From: Pseudocoprococcus catus
Lineage (GTDB): Bacteria; Bacillota; Clostridia; Lachnospirales; Lachnospiraceae
DNA: 64,000 nt
Reading direction: 5' to 3'
NCBI RefSeq assembly: GCF_902381825.1
Contig: NZ_LR698973.1
Span: forward strand, 1,795,584-1,859,583
Positions 37,133 to 45,409 of this stretch are shown here, in pieces. The notes beneath the pieces are model-generated. The model searched no databases, was not told where the DNA came from, and was given only the letters and a program-made list of their open reading frames with translations. The translations under genes were made by a program, and so were the position numbers. Each line of letters begins with the position of its first letter. The first letter of the stretch is position 1.

Positions 37133-39715
37133 ATGTATAGTTTCTTTGTAAATGGATGTCAGGTTTCGACATCAAAAAAACAATCTCTTTTGCGCTTCCT
37201 GCGGGATGAAATGCACCTGACGTCTGTCAAGGACGGATGCAGTCAGGGGGCCTGCGGTGCATGTACGGTGCTTATTGACGGAGAGACCTGTAAGGCCTGT
37301 GTGCTGCAGACAGATCGACTGGAGGGACGATCAATCATCACTGTAGATGGTCTCAGTAAATGGGAATCAGAGGTTTACACGTATGCTTACGGTGAGGCCG
37401 GAGCTGTTCAGTGCGGTTTCTGTATTCCGGGTATGGTCATGTGTACCAAGGGACTTCTGGACCGCAATCCGGATCCGACGGAAGAGGAGATTAAATATGC
37501 GCTTCGCAATAACTATTGCCGCTGTACAGGCTATGTGAAGATTATTGCAGCTGTAAAGTTGGCGGCAAAGATCATGCGTGCCGGTAAGATTCCGGCGGCA
37601 GGTGCGGATGACTGGCTGCTTGGTTCAAGGGTACACAGACTGGACGTGGAGGAGAAGGTGCTGGGTTACGGCAAATATCCGGATGATTACTATCTGGATG
37701 GCATGTGTTATGGTACGGCGCTCAGAAGTAAGTATCCGAGAGCAAGAGTTTTGTCGATTGATACAACAGCGGCGAAGGCTCTGCCGGGGGTTATTGATGT
37801 TTTTACGGCAGCAGATATCCCAGGAGAGAATAAGATCGGCCATTTGAAGCACGATCAGTATACAATGATCCCGGTAGGCGGATTGACGCATTATCTGGGA
37901 GATGCCATTGCACTTGTGGCGGCGGAGGATATGGAGACGGCAGAGAAGGCAAAGAAGCTCATTAAGGTTGAATATGAGGTACTGCCGGCTGTACATAATA
38001 TTCAGGAAGCGGCTGCGGAAGGTGCACCTCTTGTATTCGATGAAGAGACAACCAATGTTCAGGCTTATAAACATGTCAGCAGAGGCAATGCAGATGAAGC
38101 CATCAGTAAGGCGGCGCATGTGATTTCTCATCATTTTGAGACACCATGGACGGAACATGCTTTTCTGGAACCGGAATGTGCAGTGGCTTATATTGATGAT
38201 GACGGGGATGTCATGATCATTTCCACAGACCAGTCTGCTTATTGCACATTGCATGAAAGCAGTCTGATGCTTGGCACAGACAAGGTGAAGTGCCAGAATG
38301 CCCTTGTGGGCGGTGGCTTTGGAGGCAAGGAAGATATGACAGTTCAGCATCTTGCTGCATTGATTACTTATCTGACAAGACGTCCGGTCAAAGTCCGTCT
38401 GACAAGAGCAGAATCTCTGCTGATCCATCCGAAACGTCATCATTTTGAGATGGATTTTACCATGGGTTGTGATGAAGAAGGCCATATTATGGGAGTCAAG
38501 GCGAAAGTGGCTTCTGATACAGGTGCTTTTGCATCCCTTGGCGGGCCGGTACTGGAACGTGCCTGTACCCATGCAGCAGGTCCATACGCCTATGAGAATT
38601 TTGAGATCGAGGGAAGAGCTTATTATACCAATAATCCGCCGGCGGGCGCCTTCAGAGGCTTTGGTGTGACTCAGACGTGCTTTGCCACAGAGACACTGCT
38701 GAATATGATGGCAGATGAGATTGGTATTACACCTTGGGAGATCCGTTACCGCAATGCCATTCGTCCGGGAGGTGTTCTTCCGAATGGGCAGATCGTAGAT
38801 GAATCCACAGGTCTTGTAGAGACACTGGAGGCTGTGAAGGAAGAATATGAAGCCGCGCTGGCTGCGGGCAAACCGGTGGGTATCGCCTGTGCGATGAAGA
38901 ATGCCGGTGTCGGTGTTGGTATTCCTGACTGGGGCCGTGTGAAGCTGATTGTTGAGGAGGATGCAAAGCTTCATATTTATTCCGGAGCCTCCTGTATCGG
39001 TCAGGGACTTGGAACAGTGCTTGTGCAGATGACTGTGACGAATACAGATCTTACGAGAGATGATATTGTTTATGAGCGAAGCAATACATGGATCGCACCG
39101 GATTCAGGAACGACATCCGGTTCAAGACAGACTATGATCACCGGTGAAGCCTGCAGGAGAGCCTGTGAGAAGCTCATGGAAGCAAAGGGCAGCGATAAGT
39201 CATTAAAGGATTTGATCGGTCAGGAATTCTATGGGGATTATCTTGCAAAGACAGATCCGCTGGGGGCAGATGTGCCGAATCCTGTTTCACATGTGGCCTA
39301 TGGTTATGCTACGCAGGTTTGCATTCTTAATGAGAAGACAGGCAAGATCGATCGGATGATTGCAGCCCATGATGTGGGCAAGGCTGTCAATCCATTGTCC
39401 TGTGAAGGACAGATTGAAGGCGGTGTGGTGATGTCCATCGGTTATGCGGTGCGTGAAAAATACCCGATTGATGAGAACTGCAAGCCGATTGAAAAATATG
39501 GATCCATTGGCCTTTTTAGAGCCCATGAGATACCGAAGATCGATGCCATTGTCATTGATAAGCCGGGGTTAAATGTTGCCTGCGGTGCTATCGGTATCGG
39601 TGAGATCACATCCATACCGACTGCGCCGGCTATCACAGATGCGTATTACCGTTATGACGGCAGCAGACGTTATGTTCTGCCGATTGACAATACCCCTTAT
39701 GAGAGGAAGGAATAA
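37133..39715 (+). CDS. Fused 2Fe-2S/molybdopterin xanthine-dehydrogenase-like enzyme
   Basis: An 860-residue single-chain hydroxylase. The N-terminal plant-type [2Fe-2S] site uses Cys36, 41, 44 and 56; the second [2Fe-2S] uses Cys94, 97, 129 and 131 (QCGFC...CRC). From about residue 165 comes the molybdopterin domain ([33 protein letters not shown], late [13 protein letters not shown] with the expected active Glu). There is no FAD domain. This build matches the selenium-dependent xanthine dehydrogenase family of Clostridia (inference). The polyferredoxin 2 nt downstream may replace the FAD subunit as electron acceptor. Mo-cofactor genes are not in the window. Confidence 0.88.
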   Translation: MYSFFVNGCQVSTSKKQSLLRFLRDEMHLTSVKDGCSQGACGACTVLIDGETCKACVLQTDRLEGRSIITVDGLSKWESEVYTYAYGEAGAVQCGFCIPGMVMCTKGLLDRNPDPTEEEIKYALRNNYCRCTGYVKIIAAVKLAAKIMRAGKIPAAGADDWLLGSRVHRLDVEEKVLGYGKYPDDYYLDGMCYGTALRSKYPRARVLSIDTTAAKALPGVIDVFTAADIPGENKIGHLKHDQYTMIPVGGLTHYLGDAIALVAAEDMETAEKAKKLIKVEYEVLPAVHNIQEAAAEGAPLVFDEETTNVQAYKHVSRGNADEAISKAAHVISHHFETPWTEHAFLEPECAVAYIDDDGDVMIISTDQSAYCTLHESSLMLGTDKVKCQNALVGGGFGGKEDMTVQHLAALITYLTRRPVKVRLTRAESLLIHPKRHHFEMDFTMGCDEEGHIMGVKAKVASDTGAFASLGGPVLERACTHAAGPYAYENFEIEGRAYYTNNPPAGAFRGFGVTQTCFATETLLNMMADEIGITPWEIRYRNAIRPGGVLPNGQIVDESTGLVETLEAVKEEYEAALAAGKPVGIACAMKNAGVGVGIPDWGRVKLIVEEDAKLHIYSGASCIGQGLGTVLVQMTVTNTDLTRDDIVYERSNTWIAPDSGTTSGSRQTMITGEACRRACEKLMEAKGSDKSLKDLIGQEFYGDYLAKTDPLGADVPNPVSHVAYGYATQVCILNEKTGKIDRMIAAHDVGKAVNPLSCEGQIEGGVVMSIGYAVREKYPIDENCKPIEKYGSIGLFRAHEIPKIDAIVIDKPGLNVACGAIGIGEITSIPTAPAITDAYYRYDGSRRYVLPIDNTPYERKE

Positions 39716-39717
39716 AT

Positions 39718-40197
39718 ATGGCTGTTAAGAAGAAATTTCCTTATCGTTCAGCATTGGTGGCCTGTAATGGAGGATGTCATGTACAGGAAGGACAGAGCTG
39801 TGAAAATGGCTGTATCGGCTGCGGCATATGTGTGTCAGTCTGTCCGTTCCAGGCGATTGTCATCAATGAAAATGGTGTGGCACAAGTAGATGAAGCAAAA
39901 TGTGTTGCCTGTGGCAAATGCGTGCGTGAATGTCCGAAACAGGTGATCCATATCCATGAATGTGCCAATTATATTGTGGTTCGTTGTTCTAACCGACAGA
40001 ATGGCAAAGAAGCCAGACAGGTCTGTTCGGTCAGCTGTATCGGCTGCGGTATCTGTGAGAAGACATGTACGGCAGGTGCTGTCAAAGTAACGGATAATTG
40101 TGCGGTCATTGATGAAGCTGTCTGTCTCAGCTGTGGCATGTGCGTGGTTAAGTGTCCGCGTCACGTTCTGACAGATTTAAGAGGAATTATCTGTTAG
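39718..40197 (+). CDS. RnfB-like polyferredoxin
   Basis: A 159-residue iron-sulfur protein with four CX2CX2CX3C motifs ([44 protein letters not shown]), enough for up to four [4Fe-4S] clusters, and an additional N-terminal Cys set ([17 protein letters not shown]) as in RnfB. There is no membrane segment. It probably accepts electrons from, or gives them to, the dehydrogenase encoded 2 nt upstream. Length and Cys spacing are regular. Confidence 0.9.
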   Translation: MAVKKKFPYRSALVACNGGCHVQEGQSCENGCIGCGICVSVCPFQAIVINENGVAQVDEAKCVACGKCVRECPKQVIHIHECANYIVVRCSNRQNGKEARQVCSVSCIGCGICEKTCTAGAVKVTDNCAVIDEAVCLSCGMCVVKCPRHVLTDLRGIIC

Positions 40198-40304
40198 AAT
40201 CGCATAGTGGGCGGCAAAAGCACAGATGAAGAGCATATGATGAGGTTTGTTGGTCGGTGTCGGCGCTGTCCATGAAAAAAGACGGATAGAGTGATAAAAA
40301 ATAG

Positions 40305-40332
40305 TTGACGAATTAAAAATTTATGGTATAAT
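40305..40332 (+). promoter_or_regulatory. Promoter and leader hairpin of rpsU
   Basis: TTGACG (40305-40310), 16-bp spacer, TATAAT (40327-40332). In the leader CAGTTGT (40358-40364) pairs with ACAACTG (40378-40384) just before GGAGGGAGG, so the ribosome site may be partly controlled. Confidence 0.65.
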
Positions 40333-40405
40333 GCTTTTAGTGCTATGAATATACCCACAGTTGTATCAGCACAATACACAACTGGAGGGAGGTAAGGTGT
40401 GAGCT

Positions 40406-40582
40406 ATGTCGAATGTAATCGTTAAAGAAAACGAAACTTTAGATAGTGCTTTACGCAGATTTAAAAGAAACTGCGCTAAAGCCGGTATCCAGCAGGAAAT
40501 TCGCAAAAGAGAGCATTACGAAAAACCAAGCGTAAGACGTAAGAAGAAATCAGAGGCAGCTAGAAAACGTAAGTATAAATAA
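40406..40582 (+). CDS. rpsU: 30S ribosomal protein S21
   Basis: A 58-residue S21: it starts [20 protein letters not shown] and ends in the basic [19 protein letters not shown] typical of the family. It binds the 3' end of 16S rRNA and affects initiation. Strong GGAGGGAGG site upstream. It is a single-gene unit with its own promoter and terminator (40616-40652). Confidence 0.98.
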   Translation: MSNVIVKENETLDSALRRFKRNCAKAGIQQEIRKREHYEKPSVRRKKKSEAARKRKYK

Positions 40583-40615
40583 GCTGTAGTTCTCGTATTG
40601 CAGTATGAAAGAATC

Positions 40616-40652
40616 AAAGGGTTGTTTCCGTTTAGGAAGCAACCCTTTTTTC
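40616..40652 (+). terminator. Rho-independent terminator after rpsU
   Basis: 14-bp stem (40616-40629 with 40635-40648, one G-U pair) with a 5-nt loop, followed by TTTTC. It is among the strongest terminators in the window. Confidence 0.92.
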
Positions 40653-40730
40653 GTAAAAGTTCTGCAGATATGGCACGTGTACATCGTTTTCGAAGGGATT
40701 GTAACCGACAATGAATTAAGAGGGAAAGTT

Positions 40731-41690
40731 ATGGAAAGAGCATTTGCTATGTTGGCTGAACTTTTGCAGCAGGAGCAGTTTGAGCTGCTTATATCGGAAG
40801 AGGATCAGACGGATCACAGTGTAGAGACAGATATTCGCCTTGTCTATTTGATGAATGATGCAGTGGAAAGTTTTCTTGTTTTTAAAGAAGCGAAAATGAC
40901 TGGTAAGTATCTGAGAGACTATGAGGGTATGCTGGACGCGACACTCAGCAAAGAGGAAGAAACTTATATTCTGACTGTATGGCAGGATGATCAGGCACTG
41001 ACAATCTTTTTTAAGCAGTTGGAACTGGAAGTTCATCTTTATGAATATGGCGAGGTTGCGCATTTCTGGGTACCGGGATATGAATATCTGCGTCTTTTGG
41101 AGTATCAGATTGCCATTTTGCGGGACAAATATGATTACCTTGGAGAAAATTACTGCACGGATATTGAAAAGAAACTGGCTCAGTTGGCGGATTTTCCGCC
41201 TTTAAATGATACATGTTATCCTGCGGTGCCGGAGAAATATCTGGTACCGAGAGTCAATGGGTGGAGGCCAACAAAGGCGGCAATTGATGTGATGATTGAA
41301 TTGGCTGGAGAAGTCAATGATCGAAGCATGATCAGAAATTTGAAACTATACAGGATGTGTCATGGAAGGTGGATGACACGAAAGATTGCCGGAATGCTGT
41401 GTCAGACAATACATCAGCAGTTGATTGTTCTAATTTCCGAAAAAATGCAGGAGGGAACCAGACATTACTCAAAACGTATTTTTGATGAAAAAATTGAAGA
41501 TGAGTTTAATCGTCGATTAAAAAAGGCAGTGAAGCGTCAGCAGAAATTGATTGCTAGCGGTATCAGAGCCCTGGTGTACCGGGAAGAACCATTTACGACA
41601 GCAAAGGACAGTCTGGAATTTCATGTTTACCTTATGATTGATGAAAAGTGCAGAAAAAACAGGAAGGTTCGAATTGAAGAAGTAAAATAA
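40731..41690 (+). CDS. DUF3878-like hypothetical protein
   Basis: A 319-residue cytoplasmic protein without membrane segments or recognisable catalytic motifs; its overall look (acidic N-terminal half, EYGEVAHFWVPGYEYLRLLEYQIAILRDKY, then a basic helical C terminus) resembles the DUF3878 family common in Lachnospiraceae. ATG 40731 is chosen because GAGGGAAAG precedes it; the frame continues upstream only through the rpsU terminator. The gene is intact, and its stop lies 1-2 nt before the 9-bp repeat that bounds the mobile-element scar. No function is known. Confidence 0.75.
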   Translation: MERAFAMLAELLQQEQFELLISEEDQTDHSVETDIRLVYLMNDAVESFLVFKEAKMTGKYLRDYEGMLDATLSKEEETYILTVWQDDQALTIFFKQLELEVHLYEYGEVAHFWVPGYEYLRLLEYQIAILRDKYDYLGENYCTDIEKKLAQLADFPPLNDTCYPAVPEKYLVPRVNGWRPTKAAIDVMIELAGEVNDRSMIRNLKLYRMCHGRWMTRKIAGMLCQTIHQQLIVLISEKMQEGTRHYSKRIFDEKIEDEFNRRLKKAVKRQQKLIASGIRALVYREEPFTTAKDSLEFHVYLMIDEKCRKNRKVRIEEVK

Positions 41691-41691
41691 C

Positions 41692-41700
41692 GGCTGTCTA
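41692..41700. repeat. 9-bp direct repeat, left copy
   Basis: GGCTGTCTA at 41692-41700 recurs in the same orientation at 44104-44112. The two copies bound the sigma fragment and the GntR/ABC cassette, so they may mark the junctions of an inserted segment. Confidence 0.5.
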
Positions 41701-41944
41701 AAAGTATCGTCTGCCCCTGGGCAGAGAACAGATAAGTTTCGCCATAGTCCGGCACTTGGAAATACTCGTCTGTGGTGCTTAGCGGGACAAACTTTTCTTC
41801 GGTCAAATATTCAAGGGAGATTTCCCGCTTCCACCTTGCCGCCAGCATACGGGCAGCGTCAAAGGACGCATGACGAATAACAATCTGGCAATAGGTATCA
41901 TGGGTATAGCGGATATGTTCTTGATAGGCTTCCTGTTCGGTCAT
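41692..41944 (-). pseudogene. Truncated ICE-type sigma-70-like protein
   Basis: On the minus strand from ATG 41944, about 84 residues (EAYQEHIRYTHDTYCQIVIR, AARWKREISLEYL, TTDEYFQVPDYGETYLFSAQ) match the N-terminal half of the small sigma-like regulators carried by Clostridia integrative conjugative elements (recalled from memory). The DNA-binding C-terminal half is missing: after the LLDS residues the frame runs into sequence antisense to the DUF3878 gene. The break is at or next to the 9-bp repeat. This shows that an ICE once stood here. Confidence 0.75.
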
Positions 41945-42114
41945 GGAAACTCCCCCTTTCTTCGATTATGGGAAAGGGCGGCAGCACTTTTTGCTGTCGC
42001 CCCTTGATTCCCCACCAGCAAGGACAGACGGGGCTGTCAACGGTGGGCGCAGCACATTCACTTGCCGTTGACTGGCTCGGCTGGGTTTGCTATTTTTGAA
42101 TGGTAATTGCAGAT
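41945..42114. mobile_element. GC-rich non-coding remnant of a conjugative element
   Basis: About 170 nt between the sigma fragment and the ABC permease. It is clearly more GC-rich than the cassette to its right and contains the leader-like sequence usually found before the sigma-like gene in ICEs, including its minus-strand ribosome site GAAAGGGGGAG. No coding potential is seen. Confidence 0.55.
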
Positions 42115-42747
42115 TTAATTCTTGCGACTATATCCAATGGTGCTTATTATGAGGGAAATTCCAAAAATCAAAATTGCCGCTATCCCTGTGATTAGCACAT
42201 ATGAATGAACAGAATTTACCATAGCAGCCATTCCCGGCCCATCTTCAAAATATTTTACAAAGTAAAACATTGGAATTACCACAATCAATCCCATAGTTTG
42301 CGCAGAACGAAAACCAAACCAATAAGTTAATGGCAAGCAAATTCCTGTCCATAATAATGGGATAATAATTGCTGCTGCAATCGAAAATAACCAGATAAGC
42401 ATATCAAAGTTTTGAAAAATTATGCTGGATAAACTATTGAACGCAATGCTTCCCAAAATGCTGATTGCAACAGTATATATTACGGAAACATATTTACTTG
42501 CAACAACAGTAAAATTGCTTATCGGCATAGCTAATTGATATTTTTTCCAGCTTGCCTTTTCATCACTTGCGAAACTCATAATATTTTGCATACCGATTGT
42601 CATGGCAAACATAACGGAAGTAAATAAGCCGGCATAAATTCCAGCATTGAAAAGAAGCAGAACAATAGCTGCTGCTGCAATCAGAATAAGTTTCTTATCA
42701 ATACTCTTGAAGAAAATGGATATGTCTTTATATATCAATCCTCGCAT
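42115..42747 (-). CDS. ABC-2 type permease (cassette 1)
   Basis: A 210-residue protein with six predicted membrane helices, of the short ABC-2 permease type that partners YtrA-regulated ATPases. It overlaps the ATPase gene by 13 nt, and the last gene ends in an arrangement GntR-ATPase-permease all on the minus strand. The substrate is unknown; related modules respond to envelope stress or cell-wall antibiotics. AT-rich codon use (ATA, TTA, AAA) differs from the flanking core genes and supports acquisition. Confidence 0.85.
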   Translation of the reverse strand: MRGLIYKDISIFFKSIDKKLILIAAAAIVLLLFNAGIYAGLFTSVMFAMTIGMQNIMSFASDEKASWKKYQLAMPISNFTVVASKYVSVIYTVAISILGSIAFNSLSSIIFQNFDMLIWLFSIAAAIIIPLLWTGICLPLTYWFGFRSAQTMGLIVVIPMFYFVKYFEDGPGMAAMVNSVHSYVLITGIAAILIFGISLIISTIGYSRKN

Positions 42748-43598
42748 GATGTACCTCCTTTAACATAGAAAAGCATAATATCTTCTAATGTGGCATTATC
42801 CACAATGATGTTTTTGTATTTTCGTTTGAATGCTTCCTTGTCATGAACAAGACACTCCACGCTCATATTTGTAGTTCGGTGTATGATATAATCATCAGAG
42901 GAAAGCTGTGCAAATTTTTCTTTTCCGCACTTTGCCACGCCATAATTATAAACAAGATCATCTTTCTGTTCCTCGAAAATGATTTTTCCCTGATGAATTA
43001 AAATCACATAGTCTGCAATTTTTTGTATGTCCGAAGTAATATGCGACGAAAAGAAGATAGAGCAATCTTCATCTTGGATAAATTCCCAAAATAGGTCTAA
43101 TACTTCATCACGCACAACGGGGTCAAGACCTGTTGTTGCTTCGTCCAAAATCAACAGTTTAGGTCTATGTGCCATAGCACAAATGATAGACAACTTCATT
43201 TTCATGCCTTTAGAAAATGTGCCAATCGTTTTCTTGGTCGGGATTTTGAATTTTTTCAAGTATTGTGAAAAAAGGTTACTATCCCATGTCTTATAAACTC
43301 CTTTCAAGATTTTTTCAATATCTGCGGCTGTAAACACATCATGAAAATTACATTCATCAAAAACGACGCCAATATTTTCTTTGACAGTTGGAATTGTATG
43401 GTCTATTCCAAAGACTTGTATCTGTCCGCTATCTTTGCTTAGTTCATTTAATATCAGATTGATAGTAGTGCTTTTTCCTGCACCATTCTCGCCAATAAAA
43501 CCTACAATCCTGCCTTTAGGGACTTTGAACGAAACATTGTCCAAAGAAAAATCCTCGAATTGCTTGCATAAATTCTGCACCAAAATGTTGTTATCCAT
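42735..43598 (-). CDS. ABC transporter ATPase (cassette 1)
   Basis: A 287-residue ATPase. Walker A GENGAGKST, Q-loop region GVVFDECNFHD, signature TFSKGMKMKL (non-standard in place of LSGGQ but usual in this subfamily), Walker B LLILDEATTGLDP and switch His in SSHITSDI. ATG 43598 is preferred over GTG 43607 because the AGAGGTG ribosome site overlaps the latter. It is of YtrB/CcmA-like type and energises the permease encoded 13 nt inside its end. Confidence 0.93.
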   Translation of the reverse strand: MDNNILVQNLCKQFEDFSLDNVSFKVPKGRIVGFIGENGAGKSTTINLILNELSKDSGQIQVFGIDHTIPTVKENIGVVFDECNFHDVFTAADIEKILKGVYKTWDSNLFSQYLKKFKIPTKKTIGTFSKGMKMKLSIICAMAHRPKLLILDEATTGLDPVVRDEVLDLFWEFIQDEDCSIFFSSHITSDIQKIADYVILIHQGKIIFEEQKDDLVYNYGVAKCGKEKFAQLSSDDYIIHRTTNMSVECLVHDKEAFKRKYKNIIVDNATLEDIMLFYVKGGTSCED

Positions 43599-43613
43599 GC
43601 CTGTCACCTCTCG

Positions 43614-43985
43614 TTATTCCTCGTAAAATAGTTTTAGAATATTCGTCATTTGCTCAAGACTAATGCCATGTGCTCGACCAATTTCTGCGACCTTTTGTAA
43701 AAGTTCTTCAGCAATTCGTAACTGTTCCTCTTGAATAAATTCCCTATTCTGTGATGCTACAAAACTGCCTTTTCCAGATACAGTTTCTATAAATCCATCT
43801 CTCGTTAAATCTTCATATGCTCTCTGAACGGTAATAACACTGATATGTAAATCTTTTGCTAAAGCTCTCATAGAAGGGAGGGCTTCGCCAGCAGATAATG
43901 TGCCGTCCATAATAAAACTTTTTACTTGCATACAGATTTGTTCGTAAATAGGCTTATCACTGCTATTACTTATGATAATCTCCAC
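43614..43985 (-). CDS. GntR-family regulator, YtrA type (cassette 1)
   Basis: A 123-residue short GntR regulator. Winged-helix with PIYEQICMQVKSFIMDGTL, LPSMRALAKDLHIS and the AYEDLTRDGFIETVSGKGSFV wing, followed by a short dimerisation tail, as in YtrA. It probably represses its own operon through the dyad at 44022-44040, which covers the start site of the minus-strand promoter. Confidence 0.93.
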   Translation of the reverse strand: MEIIISNSSDKPIYEQICMQVKSFIMDGTLSAGEALPSMRALAKDLHISVITVQRAYEDLTRDGFIETVSGKGSFVASQNREFIQEEQLRIAEELLQKVAEIGRAHGISLEQMTNILKLFYEE

Positions 43986-44003
43986 TTGCTCACCTCACCA
44001 TGC

Positions 44004-44069
44004 GTACTTATCGTAATAAGCGTACTTATTCGATAAGTACAATATAGGCGATTTGTGTGAACCTGTCAA
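44004..44069 (-). promoter_or_regulatory. Promoter and operator of GntR/ABC cassette 1
   Basis: Minus-strand promoter: TTGACA (44069-44064), 17-bp spacer, TATATT (44046-44041). Directly downstream is the perfect dyad GTACTTAT-TCG-ATAAGTAC (44022-44040), with a second weaker CTTAT...ATAAG pair (44007-44020). This placement over +1 is that of an autorepressor site for the GntR protein. Confidence 0.75.
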
Positions 44070-44101
44070 GAGAAAAGATGTAAATACATTCGGAAAAGTG
44101 A

Positions 44102-44850
44102 GTGGCTGTCTATCAAATTCTTGTGTGTTACTTTACCGCACATGAGCATTTATACATGGATTATAAGAATGACATTTCATTTTTGATAGACAGCACATTG
44201 AATTTATATGAGCATCAGCCAACGTGGAATCCGAATATGCCGCTTCGTGGATTGGGATATTTTGCGCGATTATATGAAGACTATGTCCGATTGAATGAAC
44301 TGAATATTTATTCTGAGGCGCGTCTTAAACTGCCAAAACCTCAGTATTTTGTCTTTTACAATGGCACAAAGGCTGAACCTGACAGACAAATTCTAAAATT
44401 AAGCGATTCATTTAATCGCTTCATGATTATGCCATTTTTGTGGATACGGTCAGAAGATATATTGATCAGGGGTACATAACCAGACGAGCTGTTGAAGAGT
44501 GCATTGCTAATGATATTCTCAGAGAATTTTTAGTTCGCAACAAAACAGGAGTGATGAGAATGCTGTTTGGTAAAGAAGATTGGGAACGTTATAAGCAACG
44601 GGAAATGAAAGTGTTGGCTGAAGAAACAGTGCGGCGGGTCACCAAAGAGACAGAGAAGCGAGTACGTAAGACATTAGAGCAGCAAATGGCAGAAGAAATT
44701 GAACGCAGAGTTCAGCTGGAACTGGAGCGCAGGACAACAATAAATATTATATGTGATTCTCTTGAGAAACTTGGAGAAGTGCCGGAAGATCTTAGAAGAA
44801 TACTAGGAGAGCAGAAGAATTCAGTGATACTCAGGAATAAGAGCGAATGA
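44102..44850 (+). pseudogene. Broken Rpn/PD-(D/E)XK transposase-like gene
   Basis: Two fragments in different frames. Fragment 1 (44102-44479) encodes a middle part (MDYKNDISFLIDSTLNLYEH, TWNPNMPLRGLGYFARLYED, KPQYFVFYNG); fragment 2 (44440-44850) encodes the C-terminal part (YAIFVDTVRRYIDQGYITRR...DILREFL and a coiled tail). In intact members a longer stretch lies between the KLSDSF-like motif and FVDTVRRYIDQG, so an internal deletion with frameshift has occurred near 44420-44440, and the N terminus is also cut off at the scar border. The family is the PDDEXK_2/Rpn recombination-promoting nuclease group (from memory). Confidence 0.7.
44104..44112. repeat. 9-bp direct repeat, right copy
   Basis: GGCTGTCTA, same as at 41692-41700. 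Sequence overlapping this copy (GCTGTCTATCAAA, 44105-44117) also has an exact 13-bp inverted partner at 44182-44194 inside the Rpn fragment. Confidence 0.5.
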
Positions 44851-45016
44851 TGTTTAGCTTTAGCCTGAGTTCGGTTTTTTGTATGGAAAAAGTGGAATAC
44901 CTAAAAGGATTGCTGATAACAGAAACACTTGCCAGAAAAATGATTGAATTTGAATAACAATGGTATGTTTAACAGCTGCGTGCATAAACTGATGTGAGGA
45001 GAATGTGGAGGCGGCA

Positions 45017-45352
45017 ATGGTGAAACAGCATAAGCGGTTTGTTCAAAATCAGGTTCAGACACATTTTTCTCAAAAAGAGAAGAAAAAGTATCCTTTATGG
45101 AAGATTGCCATGGCAACTTTTTTACAAGTGCCGGATGAGACTTTGGCGACCTTGCCGGTTTTTTATGGTGTTGGCAGACATCGGCTTCGGGTGGAAAATT
45201 ATTCCTCTATACAAATTTATCAGGAGGAAAAGATTGTACTGCATTGTCCGAAAATGTCTGTGACGATTGTCGGAAAAGCGCTTCAGATTATCTGTTTGAA
45301 TGAGGATGAGGTGATGATAGAGGGCTGCATAGAGCATATAGAATATCGCTGA
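45017..45352 (+). CDS. yqfC: Sporulation protein YqfC
   Basis: A 111-residue YabP/YqfC-family protein (RHRLRVENYSSIQIYQEEKIVL, then VTIVGKALQI). Together with yqfD it is a conserved sigma-E sporulation pair in Firmicutes. ATG 45017 follows GGAGG by 5 nt; the GTG at 45005 overlaps that ribosome site. yqfD follows after 57 nt. The 166 nt before it, after the Rpn fragment, show no clear feature. Confidence 0.88.
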   Translation: MVKQHKRFVQNQVQTHFSQKEKKKYPLWKIAMATFLQVPDETLATLPVFYGVGRHRLRVENYSSIQIYQEEKIVLHCPKMSVTIVGKALQIICLNEDEVMIEGCIEHIEYR

Positions 45353-45409
45353 AAAAACAGTATAAAGTAAGGATATTGATGATGACAGCAAATATAAAGG
45401 AGGCGCATC

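Noticed and set aside
37625..38974. A 449-codon open frame on the minus strand opposite the xanthine-dehydrogenase-like gene
   Set aside because: It has no ribosome site or family resemblance and is explained by the codon bias of the real gene on the plus strand.
44102..44850. Programmed frameshift joining the two Rpn-like fragments
   Set aside because: Sequence is missing between the halves and there is no slippery heptamer; deletion fits better.
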